Both the position numbers and the translations under genes were made by a program. The notes under the pieces are model-generated. The model was not told where the DNA came from and ran no database searches. It saw only the letters and a list, made by a program, of their open reading frames with translations. Below are positions 56,530 through 64,000 of a stretch of 64,000 nucleotides of DNA, piece after piece. The DNA is taken from positions 4,367,523 to 4,431,522 of the forward strand of contig NZ_CP098511.1 of assembly GCF_026222555.1 (NCBI RefSeq), in the 5' to 3' direction. Numbering within the stretch: the stretch's first letter is position 1; the number at the start of each line of letters is the position of its first letter. This stretch comes from Aquimarina sp. ERC-38. GTDB lineage: Bacteria > Bacteroidota > Bacteroidia > Flavobacteriales > Flavobacteriaceae.

Positions 56530-57586
56530 TGTACAATAAATAAACAGCTAGAATTCCGAATAAAAAATTAGGAAACCAAACTGCAATTAACGGTGGAAAA
56601 TCGGATTGATTAGCAATAGTACCCAAAACTTTATCCAGAAATACAAAAGCAAATGCTAAAGAAATACCTATAGCTAGGTTAATCCCCATCCCTCCCCTTC
56701 TTTTCATTGAAGATACAGCCACACCAATGATAGTTAATATAAATACGGAAATTGGGATACTCCACCTTTTATAAGCAACTACCTGATAACGATTAATATC
56801 AGAAGAGCCTCTTTGTCTCTCCTTAGTTATAAAAGCTTTAAGGTCGTTATAATTCAAAGTTTCTGCCACATAAGTAACTGGAGTGAATTCGTCGATATTA
56901 AAAGGTAGCACAGTGTCTTTTGTTTTGGCTTTTTCGATAATATCTTCATTTTCAAGAACAGTTCTTTTCACATAATCCTGAAGTTCATAAATACTATCTT
57001 TAAAAATAATTTTTTTGGCAGAAATCTTAGTTTTTAAGGTATTACCACTGAAATATTCAATGGTAAAATAACTGGCGGATTGTTGTAAAGGTCTAAAGTC
57101 ATCCGCATAAAGAAATACGCTGTCATTTAATTGACGGTAAATATTTCGGGTTTCCTGTGCTTTTTTTCCTTTTTTTAAATAGGAATATTTGAATTCATTA
57201 AATCCCTGGCTGGCTTTTGGTGCTAGAAAAAGTCCTAAGGCTAGCGCTCCCAAACATATAATTACAGCGCCAATCATATAAGGCCTTAAGAAACGGTAGA
57301 AAGACACCCCGGAGCTTAAAAAGGCGATAATTTCTGTTTTGTTGGCTAGTTTTGAGGTAAACCATATTACGGATAAAAAAACAAATAAGGGAAATAACAA
57401 ATTAGCAAAGTATATAGTAAAGTCCAGGTAATAGAATACTACGGCTTTAAACGGTACTTGATGTTCTAAGATATTATCAATCTTCTCAGAAAGATCCACA
57501 ATGATTCCTATAGGGATAAATAACAAAATCATAGTAGAGAATGTTCCCAGATATCGTTTTAATATGTACCAATCGAGTATTTTCAA
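56516..57586 (-). CDS. LptF/LptG-family permease of the lipopolysaccharide export complex
   Basis: The 356-aa inner-membrane protein has the family's N-terminal helices (YLGTFSTMILLFIPIGIIVDLSEKI, YYLDFTIYFANLLFPLFVFLSVIWFTSKL), the coupling helix EIIAFLSSGVSFYRFLRP, a periplasmic beta domain and C-terminal helices (YKRWSIPISVFILTIIGVAVSS, VWFPNFLFGILAVYLLYN). It takes lipopolysaccharide or lipid A out of the inner membrane with LptB and LptC. F or G cannot be settled. It is followed with a 14-bp overlap by an EamA transporter gene, an unusual partner for LptG. Confidence 0.9.
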   Translation of the reverse strand: MKILDWYILKRYLGTFSTMILLFIPIGIIVDLSEKIDNILEHQVPFKAVVFYYLDFTIYFANLLFPLFVFLSVIWFTSKLANKTEIIAFLSSGVSFYRFLRPYMIGAVIICLGALALGLFLAPKASQGFNEFKYSYLKKGKKAQETRNIYRQLNDSVFLYADDFRPLQQSASYFTIEYFSGNTLKTKISAKKIIFKDSIYELQDYVKRTVLENEDIIEKAKTKDTVLPFNIDEFTPVTYVAETLNYNDLKAFITKERQRGSSDINRYQVVAYKRWSIPISVFILTIIGVAVSSMKRRGGMGINLAIGISLAFAFVFLDKVLGTIANQSDFPPLIAVWFPNFLFGILAVYLLYNAKR

Positions 57587-58058
57587 AGGTTTTTTTTAGT
57601 TTATTAGGCTTTCTTTAGTTTGCTAGGCATTAGGTAAAAGGCAAAAGTTTTTTGTTGATAGTTATTTGTTTTTGGTTATTGTTAATTGTTAAATGTTATT
57701 GGTTATCTGCTATTGATTTATTATCTTCTATTTATTAAGTTATTTAGCCACAAGGCACTAGCCAAAAGATTTTATGATTTCTTATAATTAATTTAATCAT
57801 TCTTGGTTTATTAATTTTATGTCTCGATTCTTGTTTCCCCGTTTCCTATCTTCTATTTTCAATCAAACGTATCTACAATAGTATTTACACCTCCACTATC
57901 CTAAACAAAAATTCATTTCTATCATAAAACATAAGCTACACTTTACACTTAAGACCCAATACTTAATACTTGAAGAAATACTTCATACTTCTAACCAAAA
58001 TCCTTAAGCTATATTTTACTAAATCCACCATTCATAACTCTGAATTCTGAATTCATAA
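57587..58058. other. Low-complexity intergenic region upstream of lptG and downstream of tgt
   Basis: This 472-bp stretch has no ORF. It holds imperfect short repeats (GTTATT, TTGTTAAT, GCATTAG and TTCATAATT families) that look like decayed repeats, and a TCTGAATTCTGAATTC doublet near 58040-58055. A terminator for tgt was not clear. Any promoter for the lptG-type gene must lie here, but no full consensus was found. Confidence 0.4.
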
Positions 58059-59189
58059 TTAGAGCCTCCGATCCATTTGTTTTACCATTTTTTCTTTCCA
58101 CTCATAAAAATTTCCGGCTAAGATATATTTTCTGGCTTCACGAACCAACCAAAGATAAAAACCAAGGTTATGGATGGTGGCAATTTGTCTTCCTAACATC
58201 TCATTTACTGTAAATAAATGCTTAAGATAGGCTTTAGTATAATAGGTATCTACATAGGTAATTCCCATTTCATCAATTGCTGAAAAATCATCTTTCCATT
58301 TACTATTTTTAATATTAATGGTACCATAAGCGGTAAATAACATCCCGTTTCTTCCATTTCGGGTGGGCATCACACAATCAAACATATCAATGCCTAAAGC
58401 TATATTCTCCAGAATATTAATGGGTGTGCCCACTCCCATTAAATATCGGGGTTTATCTTCCGGAAGAATGGCGGTTACCACTTCGGTCATTTCGTACATT
58501 TCTTCTGCCGGCTCGCCTACGGATAATCCTCCGATTGCATTTCCTGCTGCTTCTACCCCGGCAATATATTCAGCTGACTGTTTGCGTAGATCGACATAGG
58601 TGCTTCCTTGCACTATCGGAAAAAAAGTTTGCTCATGTCCATAACAAACCGGAACTTTCTGTAGATGTTGCATACATCGATCCAGCCAGCGGTGTGTCAT
58701 ATGCATACTTCTTTTCGCATAGTGATAATCGCAGGGATACGGTGTACATTCGTCAAATGCCATAATGATATCCGCCCCAATCGTACGTTGAATTTCCATT
58801 ACCCTTTCCGGAGAAAATAAATGGGTGGAACCGTCAATATGTGACCTGAATTTGACACCTTCTTCTTTAATTTTTCGTGTTCCGGACAGTGAATATACCT
58901 GATACCCTCCACTATCTGTTAAGATATTACGGTCCCAGTTCATAAATTGGTGTAAACCTCCGGCTTTTTTTAATATTTCCGGCGTAGGCCGTAAGTACAA
59001 ATGATAGGTATTTCCTAAGATAATATCCGGATTGATATCCTCTTTCAATTCTCGTTGATGTACCCCTTTAACCGTTGCAGCTGTACCTACCGGCATAAAG
59101 ATCGGAGTCTCAATGGTTCCATGATCTGTAGTGATCTTACCGGCACGGGCTTTTGATAATGCATCCTTTTGTAAAAGGTCGAATTTCAT
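58059..59189 (-). CDS. tgt: Queuine tRNA-ribosyltransferase without canonical zinc cysteines
   Basis: The 376-aa enzyme exchanges guanine-34 for preQ1 in the anticodons of Asp, Asn, His and Tyr tRNAs. It starts at ATG 59189 (an upstream in-frame extension lacks sense). Active-site motifs are intact: ILTDSGGYQVYSLSG, MAFDECTPYP and GGLSVGEP, and CVMPTRNGRNG. But the C-terminal zinc site, CxCxxC..H in most Tgt, reads GITYVD at those ligand positions (Gly, Thr, Asp instead of Cys), followed by AYLKHLF with the His retained. This may be a lineage-wide change in Flavobacteria rather than a damaged gene; the rest is complete. Confidence 0.93.
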   Translation of the reverse strand: MKFDLLQKDALSKARAGKITTDHGTIETPIFMPVGTAATVKGVHQRELKEDINPDIILGNTYHLYLRPTPEILKKAGGLHQFMNWDRNILTDSGGYQVYSLSGTRKIKEEGVKFRSHIDGSTHLFSPERVMEIQRTIGADIIMAFDECTPYPCDYHYAKRSMHMTHRWLDRCMQHLQKVPVCYGHEQTFFPIVQGSTYVDLRKQSAEYIAGVEAAGNAIGGLSVGEPAEEMYEMTEVVTAILPEDKPRYLMGVGTPINILENIALGIDMFDCVMPTRNGRNGMLFTAYGTINIKNSKWKDDFSAIDEMGITYVDTYYTKAYLKHLFTVNEMLGRQIATIHNLGFYLWLVREARKYILAGNFYEWKEKMVKQMDRRL

Positions 59190-59357
59190 ATAAAGAGGTA
59201 TAGTAAATGGCAAATATAGGTATCTATAAAATGAATTAAACACCTTTTTACCTTCATTTACCTGATAAATATCAGAGGTGAAGTATAGTACTGGTTGAAA
59301 TAAATTTTAGTGAAGTTATGCGGTATACAACTTTTTTTATAAAACTGTTCTTACATT

Positions 59358-59387
59358 TTGGTACCGTAGTTTATTCTTTTATTTTTG
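59358..59387 (+). promoter_or_regulatory. Bacteroidetes-type promoter for the transketolase genes
   Basis: TTG at 59358-59360, a 19-bp spacer and TATTTTTG at 59380-59387 match TTG-N19-TAnnTTTG exactly. The transketolase ATG follows 30 bp after the minus-7 element. Confidence 0.75.
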
Positions 59388-59416
59388 TCGGCTTATAGCA
59401 AGTAAATACTATACAA

Positions 59417-60262
59417 ATGTCAGAAATTAAACAACTTGAAGACTTTATAATTCAAGTACGTAGAGATATTTTAAGACAAGTACATAAAGTAAATTCAGGA
59501 CACCCGGGAGGATCGCTGGGATGTACCGAATTTATGGTAGCTCTGTATCAAAAGGTCATGGAAAGAAAAGAAGTCTTTGAGATGGATGGGATCGGAGAAG
59601 ACCTTTTCTTTTTATCAAACGGACATATTTCACCGGTATTTTATAGTGTTTTGGCCCGGAGCGGATACTTTCCGGTAGAGGAGTTAAATACCTTTAGGCT
59701 CATCAACAGCCGTTTACAGGGACATCCTACTACTCATGAAGGTTTGCCCGGTGTACGTATCGCTTCCGGTTCGTTAGGGCAAGGTTTATCCGTTGCTATC
59801 GGAGCCGCCCTGTCAAAAAAGTTAAATAATGATGCGCACTTAATCTATAGCCTGCACGGAGATGGAGAGTTACAGGAAGGTCAAAACTGGGAAGCTATCA
59901 TGTATGCTGCAGGTAATAAAGTAGATAATATCATTGCTACGGTGGATCTTAACGGTCAACAAATTGACGGAGCGACAAAGGATGTACTGCCTATGGGTGA
60001 CCTCAGAAAGAAATTCGAAGCATTTGGTTGGGAGGTCATGGAGATAGCAGAAGGTAACAATATTAAAAAAGTAGTGGATGGCCTGGAACATGCTAAAAGT
60101 TTAACCGGAAAAGGAAAACCGATCTGTATCTTATTACATACGGTGATGGGACATGGAGTAGACTTTATGATGCATACCCATGCGTGGCATGGAAAAGCTC
60201 CGAACGATGATCAATTGGCAAATGCTTTATCTCAAAACCCGGAAACCCTGGGCGATTACTAA
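59417..60262 (+). CDS. Transketolase, N-terminal subunit
   Basis: The 281-aa thiamine-diphosphate-binding half of a split transketolase, with the next gene giving the C-terminal half. Motifs: VNSGHPGGSLGCTEFMVAL at about 24-42, FFLSNGHISPVFY, and the ThDP/metal motif HGDGELQEGQNWEA (GDG...) near 148-161. It transfers two-carbon units between sugar phosphates in the pentose phosphate pathway. Two-gene transketolases of this form are common in Bacteroidota. It is preceded by a consensus promoter and followed by the partner gene 87 bp later. Confidence 0.93.
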   Translation: MSEIKQLEDFIIQVRRDILRQVHKVNSGHPGGSLGCTEFMVALYQKVMERKEVFEMDGIGEDLFFLSNGHISPVFYSVLARSGYFPVEELNTFRLINSRLQGHPTTHEGLPGVRIASGSLGQGLSVAIGAALSKKLNNDAHLIYSLHGDGELQEGQNWEAIMYAAGNKVDNIIATVDLNGQQIDGATKDVLPMGDLRKKFEAFGWEVMEIAEGNNIKKVVDGLEHAKSLTGKGKPICILLHTVMGHGVDFMMHTHAWHGKAPNDDQLANALSQNPETLGDY

Positions 60263-60349
60263 TTATCCTTAATCTTCCTCTTTTAAAGGCTAGTTAGTAT
60301 AAGCACGGTTTTTAAAATCAGGAACATTCAAACTTCAAAAAGAAACCTA

Positions 60350-61303
60350 ATGAAAAATTATACCTATACTGAAAAAAAAGATACTCGAAGCGGATTTGGA
60401 GCTGGGCTAGCTGCTTTAGGACGTACCAATCCTGATGTAGTAGCGCTTTGTGCTGATCTTATTGGTTCTTTAAAGATGGATGAATTTATTAAAGACAATC
60501 CGGATCGCTTTTTTCAAGTGGGCATTGCAGAAGCAAATATGATGGGAATTGCTGCCGGGCTTACGATCGGAGGTAAAATTCCATTTACCGGTACCTTTGC
60601 TAATTTTTCTACGGGGCGGGTGTATGATCAAATCCGACAATCTATTGCTTATAGCGGTAAAAATGTAAAAATTTGTGCTTCGCATGCAGGATTAACCCTG
60701 GGAGAAGACGGAGCTACACACCAAATTCTAGAAGATATCGGTTTAATGAAAATGTTACCGGGAATGACGGTTATCAATCCTTGCGATTACAATCAGACCA
60801 AAGCGGCAACTATGGCAATTGCGGATCATGACGGGCCGGTATACCTGCGTTTTGGAAGACCATCCGTACCTATTTTCACACCGGAAGATCAGGAATTTCA
60901 AATTGGTAAAGGAATTCAATTACAAGAAGGAAAAGATGTGACTATTGTTGCTACCGGACACCTGGTTTGGGAAGCTTTACAAGCTGCCGAAAAGTTGTTT
61001 GCAAACGGTATTAAAGCGGATGTCATTAATATACACACCATCAAACCACTGGATGATGAAATTATTTTAAGATCCGTTAAAAAGACCGGATGTATAATTA
61101 CTGCTGAAGAACATAATGTTTTAGGTGGACTGGGAGAAAGCGTTGCACGCCTACTTAGTACTTCTTACCCCGTTCCTCAAGAATTTATAGGAACAAACGA
61201 TACTTTTGGTGAAAGTGGTACTCCGGCACAATTAATGGAAAAATACGGACTAAACGCTGATGCTATTGAAAAAGCAGTTCATAAAATAATAAAACGAAAA
61301 TAG
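60350..61303 (+). CDS. Transketolase, C-terminal subunit
   Basis: The 317-aa pyrimidine-binding and C-terminal half. Seen: RSGFGAGLAALGRTNPDVVAL, the AEANMMGIAAGLTIGGKIP segment whose Glu activates the cofactor, HAGLTLGEDGATHQILEDIG, and the C-terminal domain with ITAEEHNVLGGLGESVARLL. It pairs with the N-terminal subunit encoded just upstream to give an active enzyme. Length is standard for the split form. The two genes form an operon. Confidence 0.93.
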   Translation: MKNYTYTEKKDTRSGFGAGLAALGRTNPDVVALCADLIGSLKMDEFIKDNPDRFFQVGIAEANMMGIAAGLTIGGKIPFTGTFANFSTGRVYDQIRQSIAYSGKNVKICASHAGLTLGEDGATHQILEDIGLMKMLPGMTVINPCDYNQTKAATMAIADHDGPVYLRFGRPSVPIFTPEDQEFQIGKGIQLQEGKDVTIVATGHLVWEALQAAEKLFANGIKADVINIHTIKPLDDEIILRSVKKTGCIITAEEHNVLGGLGESVARLLSTSYPVPQEFIGTNDTFGESGTPAQLMEKYGLNADAIEKAVHKIIKRK

Positions 61304-61696
61304 TTTTCTAATTGTTCTACATTTAAGTTTTACCTTATTTTTTAATTTGATAAATAAATCAACGACTAGTGTGACAGTGATGTGATCAAAAGTAGACACT
61401 GAAAAAACAATTAGTCGGTTTGATTTAATTTTTTATTTATCCTCACATAGAAGTGTTATAAAACTACATTTTTATATGTATTTCTTACTGTAAAAATAAA
61501 GCCAACATCAGCTCATCTCATTCTACTGAAGTAATTTCGAATACTTAAAAAATTTAAAACCAATCCTTTATACCTACTCAAGTAGTTTACATAACAGTAT
61601 CTTAACACTTCTTACCTAGGGTTTGGCATGTTATTCGCGACTATTAGGACAACAACCAAAAAACTAATAGATCATATTCACTTTAATGTAAATTAC
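61304..61696. other. Intergenic region downstream of transketolase
   Basis: This 393-bp stretch has an imperfect inverted repeat (about 61352-61369 AAATAAATCAACGACTA against 61410-61426 TTAGTCGGTTTGATTT) followed by T-rich DNA, possibly a weak terminator. No ORF is supported. Confidence 0.4.
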
Positions 61697-62314
61697 ATGA
61701 AAAATTTAATTGTAGTACTCGTATTGTTCAGTGGTTTTTTCTCTTTTGCACAGGATAATTTTTTAAATTTCGGTATAAAAGCCGGAATTAATTATGGCGA
61801 TAATGGGGAAATAGAAATTAGTGACGTAACTAATTCAGGAGAAAATATTATTAAACAAAATGCCGATAACCGAACTGGGTATCATGCCGGTATATTCTTA
61901 AGAGCAAATATTACGGATTATTTTTACCTTAAACCTGAACTTCAATATACTAAAAATTCAAGTTCTTTTATGATTGATAACGAAGAAGTAGATTATGAGG
62001 TAAAAAAGATCGATCTTCCTATTCTTGCCGGGATTGAAGTCATTGGTCCTCTCCGGGTTTTTGCCGGACCTTCTTTACAATATATTCTTGATAATGATTT
62101 GGCTGACGTCCGTTTAAACGACGTTAAAAATAATTTTACCGTTGGTTTACAGTTTGGCCTAGGTCTACAGTGGAAGCGCTGGTATGCTGATGTACGTTAC
62201 GAAAGAGGTTTTAGTGACAACGAATCCGAATCAATTAATGAAACCCTTGGAAGATCCATCCGGGTGGATTCCCGACCAAATCAATTTATGTTTAGTGTAG
62301 CGTTAGATCTATAG
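61697..62314 (+). CDS. PorT-like outer-membrane beta-barrel protein
   Basis: The 205-aa product starts at ATG 61697 with a signal peptide (KNLIVVLVLFSGFFSFAQ). The mature barrel begins NFGIKAGINYGDNG, the opening typical of the PorT / outer-membrane-protein-beta-barrel family, and has YFYLKPELQYTKN, KIDLPILAGIEVI and GLQFGLGLQWKRWYADVRYE before a closing FMFSVALDL. Members include parts of the type IX secretion system and other small barrels; this one is not assigned to a specific role. It ends in a bidirectional terminator. Confidence 0.82.
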   Translation: MKNLIVVLVLFSGFFSFAQDNFLNFGIKAGINYGDNGEIEISDVTNSGENIIKQNADNRTGYHAGIFLRANITDYFYLKPELQYTKNSSSFMIDNEEVDYEVKKIDLPILAGIEVIGPLRVFAGPSLQYILDNDLADVRLNDVKNNFTVGLQFGLGLQWKRWYADVRYERGFSDNESESINETLGRSIRVDSRPNQFMFSVALDL

Positions 62315-62332
62315 AAATAAAATATATTTAGT

Positions 62333-62369
62333 AAAAAACCGCTTTATCATACAGATAAAGCGGTTTTTT
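62333..62369. terminator. Bidirectional terminator between convergent genes
   Basis: A 16-bp perfect stem (AAAAAACCGCTTTATC / GATAAAGCGGTTTTTT) with a 5-nt loop and T/A runs on both sides lies between the convergent genes ending at 62314 and 62394. Confidence 0.93.
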
Positions 62370-62393
62370 ACTTATAACGTTAATTGAAGATCT

Positions 62394-63365
62394 CTACGAA
62401 TCGTTTCTTGATTGTGTTGAATCCGCATCCAGGTAATTAGGTATTCCGTCATTATCCGTATCATCATTAGTTGGATCTCCGTCCCCAATATCGTTTGTAG
62501 GATCCCCGTCACCATCCCTATCTACGCTTAAGTCTGAATCCGGTTCCAGGTCCTCATCAATGGTAGCGATACCATCCCCATCATCATCATTATCAGCAAA
62601 ATTAGGAGTTCCGTTACCATCCGTATCGTCATCGATAACATTCGAATTGGTATTTAAATCCTCTACAATAGAAGGTACATTATCCCTATCATGGTCGGAT
62701 TCTTCTACGGCTAACACACTAAACGTAAATATTAAGTTGGCATATTGTTGCCCTACTTCAGTTGGACTATTAAAATATGCTAATCCGCTGGGTATAAAAA
62801 CAGCTCCAATTCCAAAATCGTTACTAGGGTTAAACGTACCGTCTATTCCCAAATTAATTTCTGTTGCTCCACCATATCCAGCTATTCCTTTCTGAAAACC
62901 GGGAATTGCTATAACTAGATCAAACCAGACTGGATTAGGAGAGGCATCAAATATTTCACCATCTATTCGCTGTCCGGTATAAGTAACAAAAGTAGAATCA
63001 ATGAAAGTAGATTTTCGACCAACACCTTCCCTTTGTCTAAGAATATATATGTTTTGTTCCACATCTCTAAAACTTACTTTTTTGGTAGTTACCTGGTCAA
63101 TTAGTGGGGTTTTACTACTATTGGTTCCGGCAATAGTGTCTATGACTATTTGGTAGTCAAAAGTATCAGACGGCATTTCAAATTGCTCATAATTATAGAA
63201 ATGAGTTTTTAGATAAACCTGTAATATTGAATCGTCCGTAGCTGCTTGCATTGCCCTATCTCTAGGAGGAGGAGTATTTATATTAGTATCATCGCCATCG
63301 TCATCATCTTTACATGCGAAAACAGTAAGGGTTATTATTAGTATTCCTAAAAAAAACTTTTTCAT
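62394..63365 (-). CDS. FKBP-type peptidyl-prolyl isomerase lipoprotein with Ca-binding-like tail
   Basis: The 323-aa lipoprotein has a signal and lipobox (LIITLTVFAC, Cys near 18). After an acidic linker and helical part, the FKBP domain (about 110-232) shows FVTYTGQRIDGEIFDAS, FQKGIAGYGGATEINLG and FIPSGLAYFNSP, with the strand LIFTFSVLAVEE. The last ~85 residues are repeated acidic motifs such as DDDTDGNGTPNFADNDDDGDG, like thrombospondin-type-3 calcium-binding repeats. This combination suggests a surface-exposed foldase. Whether the isomerase is active is not certain, since several aromatic pocket residues could not be placed. Confidence 0.82.
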   Translation of the reverse strand: MKKFFLGILIITLTVFACKDDDDGDDTNINTPPPRDRAMQAATDDSILQVYLKTHFYNYEQFEMPSDTFDYQIVIDTIAGTNSSKTPLIDQVTTKKVSFRDVEQNIYILRQREGVGRKSTFIDSTFVTYTGQRIDGEIFDASPNPVWFDLVIAIPGFQKGIAGYGGATEINLGIDGTFNPSNDFGIGAVFIPSGLAYFNSPTEVGQQYANLIFTFSVLAVEESDHDRDNVPSIVEDLNTNSNVIDDDTDGNGTPNFADNDDDGDGIATIDEDLEPDSDLSVDRDGDGDPTNDIGDGDPTNDDTDNDGIPNYLDADSTQSRNDS

Positions 63366-63634
63366 TTATTTTTTAATTTAATCATCTTAACCTACCGTCC
63401 TTATAAAACAGCAGTTCTTATTTAATTTTCTTAAAGCATTGCAAGATACAATTTGCTTTAAATGTTTCCTAAACTGAATTTAGGAAAAGCTTTTTCATCT
63501 ACCATTATCATTTTTACGTTTTATAGCTATAACTATGTAATGGAATGATGTCATCGGTTACGTAAAAAATGCCTATTTTTCGTTTTTATCCAAAAAGCAA
63601 AAAAGCATTTCTGTTTATTAAATAATTTTATACT

Positions 63635-64000
63635 ATGCGTATAGATAAATATCTCTGGTGCATCCGATATTATAAAACCCGCAGTATAGCTACAAAAGCT
63701 TGTAAAGAAGGTAAAATAAGAGTCAATACCGATATTGTAAAACCCTCTCGGGAAGTCTATTTGCATGATAAAATTACGGTACGTAAAAATCAGATCAATT
63801 ATGCCCTCGAAGTTTTAGATATCCCTAAAAGCCGGTTGGGTGCTAAACTGGTTGATATGTACCGAAAAGACATTACTCCAAAAGAAGCGTTACAAAAATT
63901 AGACCTATTAAAATATTCCAAAGAATATTATCGTAAAAAAGGGATCGGACGCCCAACCAAAAAAGATCGTAGAGACCTTGATGATTGGTTTGAAGAACCT
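63635..64000 (+). CDS. S4-domain RNA-binding protein, Hsp15-like, cut at window edge
   Basis: The frame runs from ATG 63635 to the end of the window (122 codons, no stop), so the C-terminus is missing. The N-terminal S4 domain (MRIDKYLWCIRYYKTRSIAT KACKEGKIRVN, about 1-60) is the RNA-binding fold of Hsp15/HslR, which binds free 50S subunits with a stuck peptidyl-tRNA. The continuing KYSKEYYRKKGIGRPTKKDRRDLDDW is the basic tail typical of the family. The start matches the usual MRIDK opening. Confidence 0.9.
   Translation, partial: MRIDKYLWCIRYYKTRSIATKACKEGKIRVNTDIVKPSREVYLHDKITVRKNQINYALEVLDIPKSRLGAKLVDMYRKDITPKEALQKLDLLKYSKEYYRKKGIGRPTKKDRRDLDDWFEEP

Noticed and set aside
57587..58058. A preQ1 riboswitch near tgt
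   Set aside because: No preQ1-type stem with the A-rich tail was seen, and the region is downstream of tgt rather than in its leader.

Overview
This window looks like chromosomal DNA of a marine Bacteroidota, most likely Flavobacteriaceae (Aquimarina-like). The support is a fused SecDF, a split transketolase, type IX secretion C-terminal domains (type A on the M28 peptidase at 35697, type B on the protein at 40683), a FecI/FecR/TonB-receptor set, many small lipoproteins, low GC, no visible Shine-Dalgarno sites, and promoters of the Bacteroidetes form TTG-N19-TAnnTTTG. No rRNA, tRNA, CRISPR array or prophage was recognised.

Layout. 1-11.8 kb is mostly housekeeping on the minus strand: a cut-off membrane-anchored glycoside hydrolase, secDF, malate dehydrogenase and gyrB, with a beta-propeller protein and an outer-membrane protein between. 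12.2-16.1 kb holds two tandem astacin-type lipoprotein peptidases, each ending in two CBM5/12-like modules, then an AraC-type regulator. 16.38-17.95 kb is a complete insertion sequence with near-perfect inverted repeats and a short target duplication; it sits inside a diverged dispersed repeat that has another copy at 37.2 kb. 18.4-26.1 kb has small proteins, a cupin, and an ECF sigma / anti-sigma / TonB receptor locus in which the receptor has no ATG start. 26.2-29.9 kb is a compact five-gene cluster of Cys/His-rich, outer-membrane, HMA, NHL and HMA-MauE proteins that looks like an envelope metal-handling system. 30.5-38.5 kb carries PAP2, OmpA-like and MATE genes, an uncharacterised protein with a kinase-like motif order, a T9SS-secreted M28 aminopeptidase and an M57 metallopeptidase. 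38.9-50.5 kb carries an ABC exporter, a T9SS type B protein, two amidohydrolases, a second AraC paralogue, a small hydrophilic ORF and an SDR. 50.5-64 kb returns to housekeeping (dnaB, accA, an lptG-type permease, tgt, transketolase, hslR-like), interrupted by a very AT-rich patch with a broken DUF4177 gene and a DUF6090 gene.

The most notable observations are the 26.2-29.9 kb metal cluster; the kinase-like protein at 34460-35527; the loss of the zinc cysteines in Tgt; the two-copy astacin-CBM lipoproteins; the inactive-looking amidohydrolase halves; a possible small RNA and LacI-type palindrome at 34.06-34.35 kb; and dispersed imperfect-palindrome repeats. All functional names rest on reading motifs by eye; no database search was run.
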